Part shown: positions 1-9,711 of the stretch, in pieces
How positions within the stretch are numbered: position 1 is the stretch's first letter
How the letters are laid out: the number at the start of each line of letters is the position of its first letter
Assembly: GCA_028023455.1 (NCBI GenBank)
Contig: JAQFVV010006312.1
Location: forward strand, 1,180,001 to 1,244,000
Reading direction: 5' to 3'
Length of the DNA: 64,000 nt
From: Epiperipatus broadwayi
Taxonomy: Eukaryota; Onychophora; Udeonychophora; Euonychophora; Peripatidae
Notes under the pieces: model-generated
Told to the model about the DNA's origin: nothing
What the model saw: only the letters and a program-made list of their open reading frames with translations
The model's database searches: none
Program-made: the position numbers and the translations under genes

Positions 1-559
1 GAGTGCCATAAAAGCTATCTCAGTTTAAGCACAAATACAACTTGCTACCCAGAAGGCATGTTGAGAAAAAAAAATTGACCAAATGAATGTTTGGCCACAT
101 GGAATACCTTGTTCATTTACTTTATGAGTCTTATAGACTCCAGACTCATGACATAATTCTATGCCTGGTAGAAAATTCAGTATATTACTGATAGAAAACC
201 CAGTTCCTCTCAGGGGCTTATTCAGAAAAAGTTTAAACCTTACATAGGTTTAGTGCAGAGATAAACCTTGGAGCATTGTAATCATGCTGCAACTCTATGT
301 GTATAAGAATATCACCATCCACCATCATCACTGAAGGCAAAGCTACAATACTTTTTTGATATTTATACCCAATTTCTGCAAAGTATCTTTTTTCCTTTCA
401 GCTTCTGTTTCATTGTTTTTTTTTTCTTGTTTCCTTCATCAGAAGTATAACTGCACCCTGCTTTTGAGAGACAGGATAATAATCAGTTCTCCAATAATAA
501 CTCTCTGTATTGCAATGTGATCTACATTTGGTTTATCAAATTATTTGTGTTTTGTCAGG

Positions 560-1715
560 TGATGATGAATCATATTACTGATGAGCATTTTCTCAGTAAA
601 GGTTTGATTCACTTCTGAGTCTTCTATGTATTTGAGTTCTGGTAAGATCTTCTCCATGTCCTTTTTCATGGTGGAACTTCATTTTTCCATCCTGATACAA
701 TAGTGGGTGTCTTGATTTTCTGCTTCCCATATTGTATAGCATTCATATGGTGGATTATTGTTTCCTCTGTATGTTGGTTTAGTTGGAAGTTTAAATCCCA
801 CTTCTTTTTCAGTATATGAAGGTTTGCTGCTGTCAAATGCATTTAATATTTCAACCACCTGATCAGTTGTATGCCTATCTGTGCCAATTAACATCCTTTC
901 AGTATGGTTTGGAAACTTTAACATAATATTCTTGCAATTCTGAGAGGACATTCAGTGAATGCTCTCAATTTTGTCATTTGTTTTCTAAAAAATGGAGTGA
1001 AGGGCTCACCAACAGGACACTTCTCTTGGCATAACCTTATGTTTAACTTTTTCCTGGTAATCCTCACTTCAATAGAACTTCACTATTGCTTCCTTGAACT
1101 TTATAAAATTATGAGGATGGCTGAATAGCAAATCCCATCATGCCTGGAATGCAACTTGAAGATGGCTACAAGCTATTGCTAATTTTGCCTCTTCAATCTT
1201 AGTATTAATGCTGAAATATCTTTCCACACTGTTGACAAGTCTTTTACCAGCATTTCCTGAAAAAGTCCTTATTTTACAGAATTAATTTACAATTCAAGGC
1301 ATTTGTTTTTCACATTGACTATCTTATTTTTACTCCTCCTATTTTTGTATATTTTCAGTTTCTTCTCTTTTTAATATACACGTGGCTGTTTTCTTTTTGT
1401 TTTGACAATTTTGTCTAAAATCATCCACCAGCTTTTTTTACTCCTTCTTTGATTCTATCATCATCTCTAACCTGTAGCACTTAATTTGTCTAGCCAGATC
1501 CCCAATTCTTTATTGACCTTCATTACTCACAGATTCTATAGCCTCCTGCACTTGGCTAACTTTATTAACCATTATCTATTGTATCTGTTTTATTTTCACA
1601 TTCTGTTCCCCTTTGTTTTGTCTCATTTCATACAGAACTTTTTTAATTTGTTTGATTTGGTCTGCTATTTCCAAGCCATCTTCCATTTTCTGTAGCACAT
1701 CTTTTAACATTTTTT
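560..1715 (-). pseudogene. Degenerate coding-like remnant, family not recognised
   Basis: The minus strand carries three coding-like pieces in order. At about 1580-1715 is a lysine- and glutamine-rich stretch with coiled-coil character (it includes Q-K-M-E-D-G-L-E). At 679-951 is an open frame of 90 codons containing V-V-E-I-L-N-A-F and P-P-Y-E-C-Y-T-I-W. At about 590-670 is a short stretch with L-P-E-L-K-Y-I-E-D in another frame. Stops and frame changes separate the pieces, so this is not an intact gene. A coiled coil followed by a compact domain could be an ORF1/gag-like protein of a retroelement, but no diagnostic motif is visible and I do not assign a family. The flanks 1-560 and 1720-2550 show nothing else coding. 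Confidence 0.3.
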
Positions 1716-2552
1716 TTATTATTTTTCTATTTTCTTCTTCTCTTTGTTGATTCTTTTGGTAAAAGTATCAATGATGATACAGGTCTCTGGATTGCACTGT
1801 TCCTATTCAAAAACAGTTAAATATATCATTTGTGAGGCAGGCTGTAATGACCTGTGGTGTGTTCTGCTAATTTCTTGCAATTCACATTTGGTTCAAGTGC
1901 CCTGTTCTTACTCTCTGAATGATTGCTATTGAACCTTGTGTATTGTATAATTTGAGAATGTGTATATTTGAATTCAACACAACGTTTTTAATATTATTAA
2001 ATCAACTTTTATTTTACATTCGAATTACATAGTATTATATAGGAAAATTTATCAAAGAGTCATATTTTTTTAACGTTTGTTTTGAAGTGTGTAAATGTTA
2101 GACAAACTTTGTTTGTAAGCATGATTTATTTGAAAAAGATCTTTGAGAGAACAAAATGGTGCAAACTTCTTTGATTTTTAATGTTAACTTTACAAACTTA
2201 GTTTTTAAATGTACAGCAATTAAAAGAAAAAAAAGTAAAGTATAGTAAATTGTTTACTATATACTTTTTCAAAAATATGTCAAAAAAAGGGGTAATCAAA
2301 AAGACGTTTTTTAATAGGATTATTGCATTAACATTTCAGCAGCTGGTACACCAGACATCAATTAGGTAAAAAATATTCTTTTAAAAAGTGTGTGTAGGAA
2401 GAGACAACCAAAGTGTGAGTGCAATAGTATTGTTAAGTACATGTAGATGAATTAAATATCTTTTATATTTATTGCTATGAAAATCTTCCTATTAACATTT
2501 ATATATATAATATTTAATTTATCCCATTTTCCAAATGATCTTTTATTATTGT

Positions 2553-2555
<3 letters not shown>

Positions 2556-2626
<71 letters not shown>
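2556..2626. repeat. Compound microsatellite (TC)n(TA)n
   Basis: About 13 TC units run directly into about 22 TA units. The apparent open frames on both strands here (serine/leucine runs, Tyr-Ile runs) are products of the repeat, not genes. Confidence 0.95.
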
Positions 2627-2628
<2 letters not shown>

Positions 2629-2632
2629 CAGT

Positions 2633-2845
2633 ATTTTAAGAACTAAAATAGGCAAACTCTCCATACAGTAGCCAACCAAAATAATCAATGGATGCCAGAA
2701 GGCTTGTGCATAAAATCCAATATCTCCAGACTAGTTTCTGACTTGTGGCCTTTATCGGTGTGGATCTGAGTATGGAGAGTTTTGCCTGTTTTGATAATAG
2801 TTATGTGCTAGCATAAGAAATGATGATCATGTGATATTTTAAGAA
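2633..2845 (-). mobile_element. Diverged copy of the palindromic MITE family of 36526-36735
   Basis: The end segment (GAGAGTTTTGCCTG, then GCATAAGAAATGATG and ATCATGTGAT) matches the arm of the element at 36526-36735. The left part (AATAGGCAAACTCTCC, AATGGATGCCAGAAGG, TTGTGCATAAAAT) is the reverse complement of 37020-37112. The inner GTTTCTGACTTGTGGCC segment also matches, inverted, sequence near 36990. It is therefore a dispersed copy of the same family. It overlaps the tail of the TA microsatellite. Confidence 0.7.
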
Positions 2846-2849
2846 CTAT

Positions 2850-3868
2850 ACATAAGTTATGTAAAAATCATTGTTCATTAGGTCAGAAATTATTACATCT
2901 TTTTAACTCCAGATAGAGACTTAAACTTTTTTTAAAGAGCAAGTATAAATTTTATTATTTGTATACATATGATCCTATTTTTCATACAAGATCTCATATA
3001 TTTTTTAAACCATGACCCATCATTTTTACACATTTCAAACATAATTTTACTGATATTGAAAAAAATGTGAATGGCCCCTTAGGTATATTTTGACTGAATT
3101 AATTTCTTCAATAGGAACAGCTCTTAATACCCTGCAAGAAACCTTTTACAGTTGTTCCATATTCAGTCAATATATATTATGCAAATTCACTATAAGTTTT
3201 GTGTTTCAGCATGCATTCTTTGATAATAAATCATTTAATAAATGCACAATGATTGCTGATCATCTTTTACTAGGTTAAAAAAAATGTTACAGTGGATATA
3301 TATACATGGGATTCTTACAAAACAATGTCAAAAGATTGTATAGAGAGTAGCAAGATGATATATAAAATGATGTGATGAATAGTATTAATTGAAGAAACTA
3401 GTTTTGAAAAATGCATCTTAAAGTTCACTTATACTTTTTCCAGTGTCCACAACTTTATGTAAAAAAAATTTAAGACCAATAAGTTGAGTACTGAAAGAGC
3501 CAAAGCACTGAATAAAACAATATGGTCATATATATATATAAAATCATTATAATTAATCTTTAATAAAAATTAGTTTATATCTTGATATAAAGATATAGTT
3601 GGCAATTGTTTGTGTATTTATTATAATTATTAACTTATGCAAGATGTTTATACATTGAATTGATATGCTAAATGTATAAGAGAAATCACAAAAAATAAAG
3701 CATTATAGAATTTATATTAAAAAATATTGAGTAAAAAGTGTATTCAGTAATGTAAAATACATTCTGTTGAGGAATCATTTCATTGATGCAGTTGAAAATG
3801 TAATATTGAAGATTTTCTTAATATAAAATTTATAATTACATATAATATATAGACATATTTCTATAAGT
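2850..3868. other. AT-rich sequence without recognisable feature
   Basis: No open frame with coding character, no clear splice-flanked exon and no terminal repeat is visible. The longest frame (3090-3278) has no recognisable content. Confidence 0.6.
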
Positions 3869-3869
3869 G

Positions 3870-4091
3870 ATAGTAGTAGATGGACAATTAAAATCTTAAA
3901 CCGGATTCCACAAAATTGTAAAATACTTAGAAAGAGACCATATATGAGATGAATAATGAAATGAGGAAAGGTTCTGGAGTGATATGGAGAAAAGTGACTA
4001 TAGATTGGAAAAACTGGATTAAACTTGGAGAAACCTTCATTCTGCAGTGGATTGATAGTGATTGAAAATGACGATGATGATGATGATATAG
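3870..4091 (+). mobile_element. RTE-type LINE, 3' end fragment
   Basis: This aligns base for base, with scattered changes, to the 3' end of the LINE at 19140-22395. Shared segments are ATGGACAATT, GGATTCCA, AGAAAGAGACCA, TGGATTAAACTTGGAG, CCTTCATTCTGCAGTGG and the closing GATGATGATGAT tail. It covers only the last ~70 codons of the LINE ORF plus the triplet tail and is interrupted by stops. Severe 5' truncation is usual for this class. The element lies about 490 bp upstream of exon 4581-4685, in the same orientation as the host gene. Confidence 0.85.
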
Positions 4092-4105
4092 GCAAAGCAG
4101 TCTTT

Positions 4106-4345
4106 AAAAAAATCTTTCTTACGGAACAATAGTGAAGAATAAGGTATTTCTTAACAATATTGCTAATTGCTAAGTGGTAATAATTTTATTTTCATTTTTC
4201 ATATTATTATTATTAGTATCATCATCGTCAGGTTATAATGACCTATTACCTATTTGGTTTTTGAAACTGTTTAAATGCACGCAAAGCAGTCTTTCAATTG
4301 CCCACTGCAGAACAAAAAAAGATTTCATTAACAAGGCTTTCGATT
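4106..4345 (-). mobile_element. Possible second RTE-type 3' tail, opposite orientation
   Basis: Read on the minus strand, this has TTCTGCAGTGGGCAATTG followed further on by TGACGATGATGATAC and a (TAA)n run. That is the layout of an RTE 3' end (a CTGCAGTGG segment, then a GAT-triplet tail), but the body differs from the family at 3870-4091. A 14-bp direct repeat GCAAAGCAGTCTTT occurs at 4092-4105 and 4281-4294, which could mark a duplication. The assignment is weak because no protein motif survives. Confidence 0.35.
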
Positions 4346-4580
4346 TGAGGGGAGGGGATGCAGTTTGTTTTATTATTTCATCTTCAGATAAAGATAGATA
4401 GATAGCTTTGTACCTACTAATATGGACTGCCTATCTGACAGACTTATGTCTTTACCGTTACACATAAAGGCTCTCATTATTTATATTCTGCGTGTATATG
4501 TATATATTGGTAATTTTGTTTCTATATTATTAATTTCATTTTTCTTTTTTTTTAACTACCTTTTTTATATAATTTTATAG

Positions 4581-4685
4581 GAGAATCCAGTAAGTCTAAT
4601 ATTTTATCATTTTCTCTTGCTGATGATGAAGATTTTTCTGTCAAGTCACACACCTGGGAGCGAAAGAAAAGTCGGCCAGCTGTAT
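4581..4685 (+). CDS. Internal exon of an unidentified long-intron gene (exon 1 in window)
   Basis: A pyrimidine-rich tract ending TTTTATAG precedes the exon and GTAAGT follows it. The open frame starts at 4583; the two preceding bases complete a split codon, so the 5' junction is phase 1. The exon is 105 nt (35 codons, phase 1-1, hence symmetric). It encodes a short acidic stretch (A-D-D-E-D-F) followed by S-H-T-W-E-R-K-K-S-R-P-A-V. An alternative donor, GTATGT at 4682, would end the exon in phase 0 and would not match the next exon; GTAAGT at 4686 does match. Joining to 39822 gives a Leu codon (T|TG) and keeps the frame open. The S-H-x-W-x-x-K-x-x-R-P ending recurs at the end of exon 2. Family and function are unrecognised. 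Confidence 0.6.
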
Positions 4686-4822
4686 GTAAGTGATGATTTA
4701 TTTACATAATAAAAAGAGGAAGAGATGAAATAATGTTTAGAACGCTATTTGGCTTTTGAATTTGTTTTTATCTGTTGGATTAGAATAGATTAAAAATTCT
4801 GGTTAAAATGATATAAATGTAA

Positions 4823-5240
4823 AATTTATTTACTAAAATAAATTCAGAAATGGCTGCATTCCTCATTTAATGACTTCTTTTTTTAAATACTTGCTTCTTA
4901 ATATATAATGCGGAAGCGATTAAATTCCATTTTTCTTAACAGATCATTAAAAAAACGAAGCTACAATTAAAAAGTCCACAGAAAAAACATCCACCTCTGC
5001 TCTCTATTTATTAATTTTATAATTAAAAATTCTGCTTAATTTGTATTTATTTACTAAAGTAAATTCTGGAATGACTGCATTCTTCATCCAAATGAATTTT
5101 TTTTTTAAGTACATATGTTTTAATATATATTGAGAAAATGATTAAATTTTTTTTTTCGTTTTTTTTTAATAAAAATTAAGCTACAATTAAATAGCCCACA
5201 GAAAAAGCATCCATTTCTGTTTTTTATTTATTTTATCAGT
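4823..5240. repeat. Two-copy tandem duplication, ~220 bp unit
   Basis: The unit 4823-5043 is followed by a diverged second copy 5044-5240. Matching landmarks in the same order are ATTTATTTACTAAA, AAATTC, TGACTGCATTC or TGGCTGCATTC, AGCTACAATTAAA, and CCACAGAAAAA followed by CATCCA. Differences are mostly substitutions and poly-T length changes, so the duplication is not recent. It lies just inside the first large intron. The rest of 5241-5809 shows nothing identifiable. Confidence 0.8.
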
Positions 5241-5821
5241 CACGTTCTAATCATACTACCAACAGTTTAATGATAATTCAAGTGCAAAGTTGTAATAGAT
5301 AGCCAAACATCGGAATCCTATAGATGATTTGCATTGTGAATTAAACACGAAGAACTTAGTCATTGTAAATAAAAGCCTAAGCTGATGAAATTTAGCAAAA
5401 CAAAATAGACGTTCGTCACGTGAATTAATCAAGGTCACAATCTAAGATTTTTTTTATTTTTGCAGTAGATAGCTAATATACAATTTAATCATTATATTAA
5501 TATAAAACACACCCGCAAAAGTCCTATTTTTGTTTATTGTATATATTAATAAATTTTAATATATAATTCTAGGCATTTTTTTTTTAAATTTTAACTATTA
5601 TATAACCAGGCAGAGTTACTAATTAAAACCTGGCATTGCAAACTAAATGATGATATTTAGTAATAGTATTTGTCTGACCCATCGTTAAATAAAAAATGAA
5701 GCCATTTTCAATTTAAGCCCTATATTTATATAAAAGAGATAGATTAGACATTATATTTTAAATGTGTAAAAACTGGGAGTGTCATAACTTCCTATATATT
5801 TTCACAAATAAGTATGACTCT

Positions 5822-6900
5822 TATTACGGAGAAAGAAAACTGTCGCAATCAGCCCTAGGAAGGCATGCCTACCTAAAAAACTCAATAGACTAGGACTACA
5901 TATCATCTCTTTTTTTTTCTAGTACAGAGAGCACATAATATGCTTGTCACAATTAGAAGAATAATCTTGGAGGACTCTTATCAATCCTTAGTCACTTCCA
6001 CTAATACCTTGCCACCTCATAGTCCGTCTCTACCCTGGACCGATATGGTTTTCAGTCTGGTTACGAGTGCTGGAATCTTTGTGGGGATGATTGGGAATAA
6101 GCTCAAATATTGGGACATTCATCAACTGTTTTGTCAATCCTTCATAATAACCCCAACTGTTCTCAAGGTAAACAATGAATACATCATCAAACGCTTCAAA
6201 CTATGGAAGCTTGAGGCTAAATATTTAGCCTTTATTTTAAAAATAAACATAAACTTACTACCAACTAATGAATTCCTAGTAAATTAAAGAGGGCTTAACA
6301 AAATACTTACTCAAAACAGTTAAATGTGCAGTTGTGCAAGTGAATTGCTGCAACATTTTCTATATGAGTGCAAAACTCTACAACAGTATAGATCGTTAAT
6401 CAGCTGCTGGATGATATCATATAAGGACAGAATATTCAATATTCAAGACTGTATTCAGGCTGGTATTTTCTCAACAATAAGACTCACTATCATGCTGAAC
6501 TATTCACTGTGGATCCTTGGGTGCAATGTCACATTTGATAAAAATTCAGAGAATCTACTTAGTGATTTGTTCAGTATTATTAAAACATTGAAAGCCAGGG
6601 ACTGCAAAGTTTCCTATGCTAAATTCCATAAGAACACATGGAAGCTACTAAATATTTCTGTATTTCAACCAAAAATAGCAAATTTGTAAAATCATTTTAT
6701 AATAATTACTACACAGAAAAAGAATCAGAATTAAAAACAATTCTTTTATAATAATTATATGTTCTTCTTCTTAATTATTTTTTCAAATGTCCCTAATACG
6801 AATTGTATTGGTCATGTCTTGTCACCTAAGTTGCAAGTTATAATGTACCTATTTTTTTTTTTTTTTGGATGAATAAAGTTCATCATTGAATAAAAAAAAA
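5822..6900 (+). mobile_element. 5'-truncated non-LTR LINE with poly-A tail and target-site duplication
   Basis: The element ends in GATGAATAAAGTTC, ATCATTGAAT and an A9 tail, the usual 3' end of a poly-A LINE. The same 10-12 bp, (AA)GTATGACTCT, flanks it on both sides: 5810-5821 and 6899-6910. This is a target-site duplication. Coding remnants in one frame (5940-6690, broken by stops) end in a cysteine/histidine cluster, C-S-C-x(5)-L-Q-H-F-L-Y-E-C. That cluster is typical of the C-terminal zinc-binding region downstream of reverse transcriptase in Jockey/CR1/I-group LINEs. No reverse-transcriptase core is left. It is distinct from the RTE family elsewhere in the window. Confidence 0.8.
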
Positions 6901-6910
6901 GTATGACTCT

Positions 6911-7480
6911 CCCATAAAAAGCTATATTAATAATTAGAAAATAATCTTTTAATTATTCTCTAGTATGTAGATTAAACAGTAGACTGGTATATAAGTAGTA
7001 AAACACTTGTTAAATAAAGTCCTGAAAAACAAAGGCCTCTCCAGCAATTTGGAGGGTGGGACCAAGAAGAGAAAATATCATTTCACCTTGCCTTCACATA
7101 ATGGCTAATTCAGATCCTATCTTATCTAAATCCGATTGAGCACTCTTTGCTTCAAACTAATATATATATATATTGTAATGTTTATTTATATATGTTGCAA
7201 ATATATTGGCATTTGGTAAAAGCTAAAAAAATAAAAGTAAATTTAGATTTTTTTTTGACTAATTTTTTTTTAAAAAAAAAATAACGTACAATGAAAGTTA
7301 AATTATTCTTTCGTATTTTTTTAATGTAATTAGAAATAAAAGTAGAATTGGAGAGAACAAAAGAATTCCAAAAGTAAAAAAAAGATAAGCTAAAAGAAAA
7401 AGTATAGCTAATTAAAGATGGCTGAAAAACTTGATGAAAAATGAGAACTTAGTAATTGAAAAATGATAAAGACTGTATAA
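6911..7480. other. AT-rich intronic sequence, nothing identified
   Basis: There is a short TA run near 7160-7175 and poly-T/poly-A runs at 7246-7280. No coding or repeat-end signal was found. Confidence 0.6.
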
Positions 7481-7494
7481 GATTATAAACATAA

Positions 7495-7960
7495 AATGCC
7501 ATGATAATAGCATGCGCAGAAGTCTGAAAACTGGACCTCTAATATAAAAAGGAGGGTTCGGTTGGAGGAATGTCTTGGTTTGCCTGATATTCTTTTGGTT
7601 GGTTTTGGATTAAAGAATCCAGACCACTCTATGATGAAAAAGTTCTTCATACGAGAGTAGACCAAAGCTTTAGCTGACATCGTTACCGATGGACACCAGA
7701 GAAGCTTACGCAACTAGTCTATGGAACCAGCACCAAGATCAACTAATAATCAAAGGCCATGAGCTCATTTTAACCCCGAAAAACTATGCATAGTTATCTA
7801 CAACCATTGTGAATTCACTAAACTTACCAGTAAGTTAAGACTACTTATTCCTGATTGTGACAAAATTAAGCGTTTGCAAACAAGTCTTAAAATAATCCCG
7901 ATAGAGACTTTTATTTTTTCTGTACAAGAGACTTTTGTTTATACCAGAACTTTTTAATTA
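7495..7960 (+). pseudogene. Degenerate coding-like stretch, unrecognised
   Basis: Base composition is clearly less AT-rich than the flanks. On the + strand one frame reads with only a few stops through L-E-E-C-L-G-L-P-D-I-L and L-K-N-P-D-H-S-M, then L-C-I-V-I-Y-N-H-C-E-F and T-S-L-K-I-I-P-I-E-T. The coding-like quality suggests an old retroelement fragment. I see no diagnostic catalytic motif, so the family stays open. The opposite-strand frame 7483-7713 is probably its shadow. Confidence 0.25.
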
Positions 7961-8392
7961 ATTATTTTATTTTATTGATTGTGTCATGTTTGAATTAATA
8001 TGTGTTCTCTCCAATTTACTTGATTAGGAATTCTCATTTTAACTTAAACAGATTTTTAATCTGTTATAATAAAAATCTTTCTAATATCAATTTTCATTTG
8101 TGCATTATTAATAATAGTTATTATTTTTTATTATTAAATTTATTATTAGTTTAATAAGAAAAAATGTAATTTACCTTTGCCAATATGCTTGAATAAGTCC
8201 AGGAATAATAATCTTAAAAAAATAATTCTCATTATGGTATGATGCAATACTGAATAGTTTAAAAGTATTTTTCTTTTTTATTTGCGAGATGTTATATGAC
8301 AATTTCAGCAAATTCTTAGGAATTCTGGCACCCAGATTAAATAAATTAAAAGCTGATTTCATCAATAGCATAATTCTCATCAATTAATAAGC

Positions 8393-8470
8393 CGAGTTGA
8401 TCAGGAAATATAGCTATGTTTTTAGAATAGAAATATAACTTTCTTCTTTTGACATAACTTGATCAACTCG
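8393..8470. repeat. Small inverted repeat
   Basis: CGAGTTGATCA at 8393-8403 is exactly complementary to TGATCAACTCG at 8460-8470, with 56 bp between. It could be a short hairpin or a relic of a small inverted-repeat element. The neighbouring 7961-8390 shows nothing. Confidence 0.5.
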
Positions 8471-8479
8471 CATGCAGTT

Positions 8480-8920
8480 TATATTAGCGTGTAGAGACCT
8501 AGCAAAATGGAAAATGTTATAATATATACAAATAGATAATGCACAGCCATTGGCAAGGACAGGACAATAGGCAATGATGCTCACTGAATCAGAATGTTTC
8601 CATTAGGATGGTGGGATCAGAACACTACCATGATAAAGCTGAAAGACAGAATCTACATTCTTCAGACAAAAACCACAACTATTAATGAATATGGTTGATG
8701 CTGTAAAACAAGTCCATGTTTGAGACTGGAAGCTGCTAGAACCAGATACTAACACAAGGCCAGCTGTCAAGAATAGCTAGAAGTGTCATCATACCTATTC
8801 ACATTGCAGGCTATCACAGAACAGCTGGAAGTGGTAGGTAAAATCTATAAGGCAATATGAAGTCCCTTCTTCCATAGTTCACTCTAGAACTAAGAGCTAT
8901 AACTAGCTAATGTTACACTC
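8480..8920. other. Less AT-rich stretch, unclassified
   Basis: About 440 bp of markedly higher GC than its surroundings, with no open frame above ~40 codons and no visible terminal repeats. It is probably an old repeat. The following 8921-9711 returns to AT-rich sequence without features. Confidence 0.35.
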
Positions 8921-9711
8921 TTACAATTTGTAATTCACATTTATATCAAAAGGCTAATTAGTGAGTTTAAATACATATGTCTTTTATCCTCTATCTAAAC
9001 ATTAATAGACTTTCATTTACCAGTTAATAAGTGAATGACTAGCTAGGTTGACCTATGAGCAGAATACTTGAAACTTAAAATCCCGATTATGTATAAAGCA
9101 AGTAAGTTGGGTGCTTAGGCATTATATAATGATTTTTAATAAATTAATATAATAAAATAGATATAGTTTTTTAATAGTAAAATGGCAGCATATGGCTGTA
9201 TGGCACCATTATTCCTGGCTTTTTGTTGTTGTTTTTTAAAAAATTATTCTATAAAATTTTAATCTTTTTTATTTAAGATCCATTACCAAATCAATATGTC
9301 AAATTGATTATCAATTCCAACTTAAATAATTTTCAGCAAATTTCTATAAATTTTCCTATGACATTTTTTATCATTTCGAATATTTAGCAAATTATTAAGT
9401 CATATGGACTGAAATAAATAAAACCAATAATAGTCCACTAAATTTTTATATTGTTGACAATTGTTTTGCTAAATAAAAATTATAAAATTTTTTATTTACA
9501 TCATATTTTAAAATTATATTATTTAGTTAGTAATTAATTTTCTGCTGTTATGTTGCTGTGTAAATAATCAGATAACAGTTTCAATTTGTCTTTCTACTAC
9601 TTTTTGATGATGAAAAATGTCATGATGAAATTACTTTTCAAACTCAATATTCACTGGGTATCTATCTACTGAAGATAAATTTTTTTCTTGAAGATAGACA
9701 TAGCACTAGTC

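Noticed and set aside
2452-2688. Open frames on both strands with Tyr-Ile, Ser-Leu and Arg-Glu runs
   Set aside because: They are translations of the (TC)n(TA)n microsatellite.
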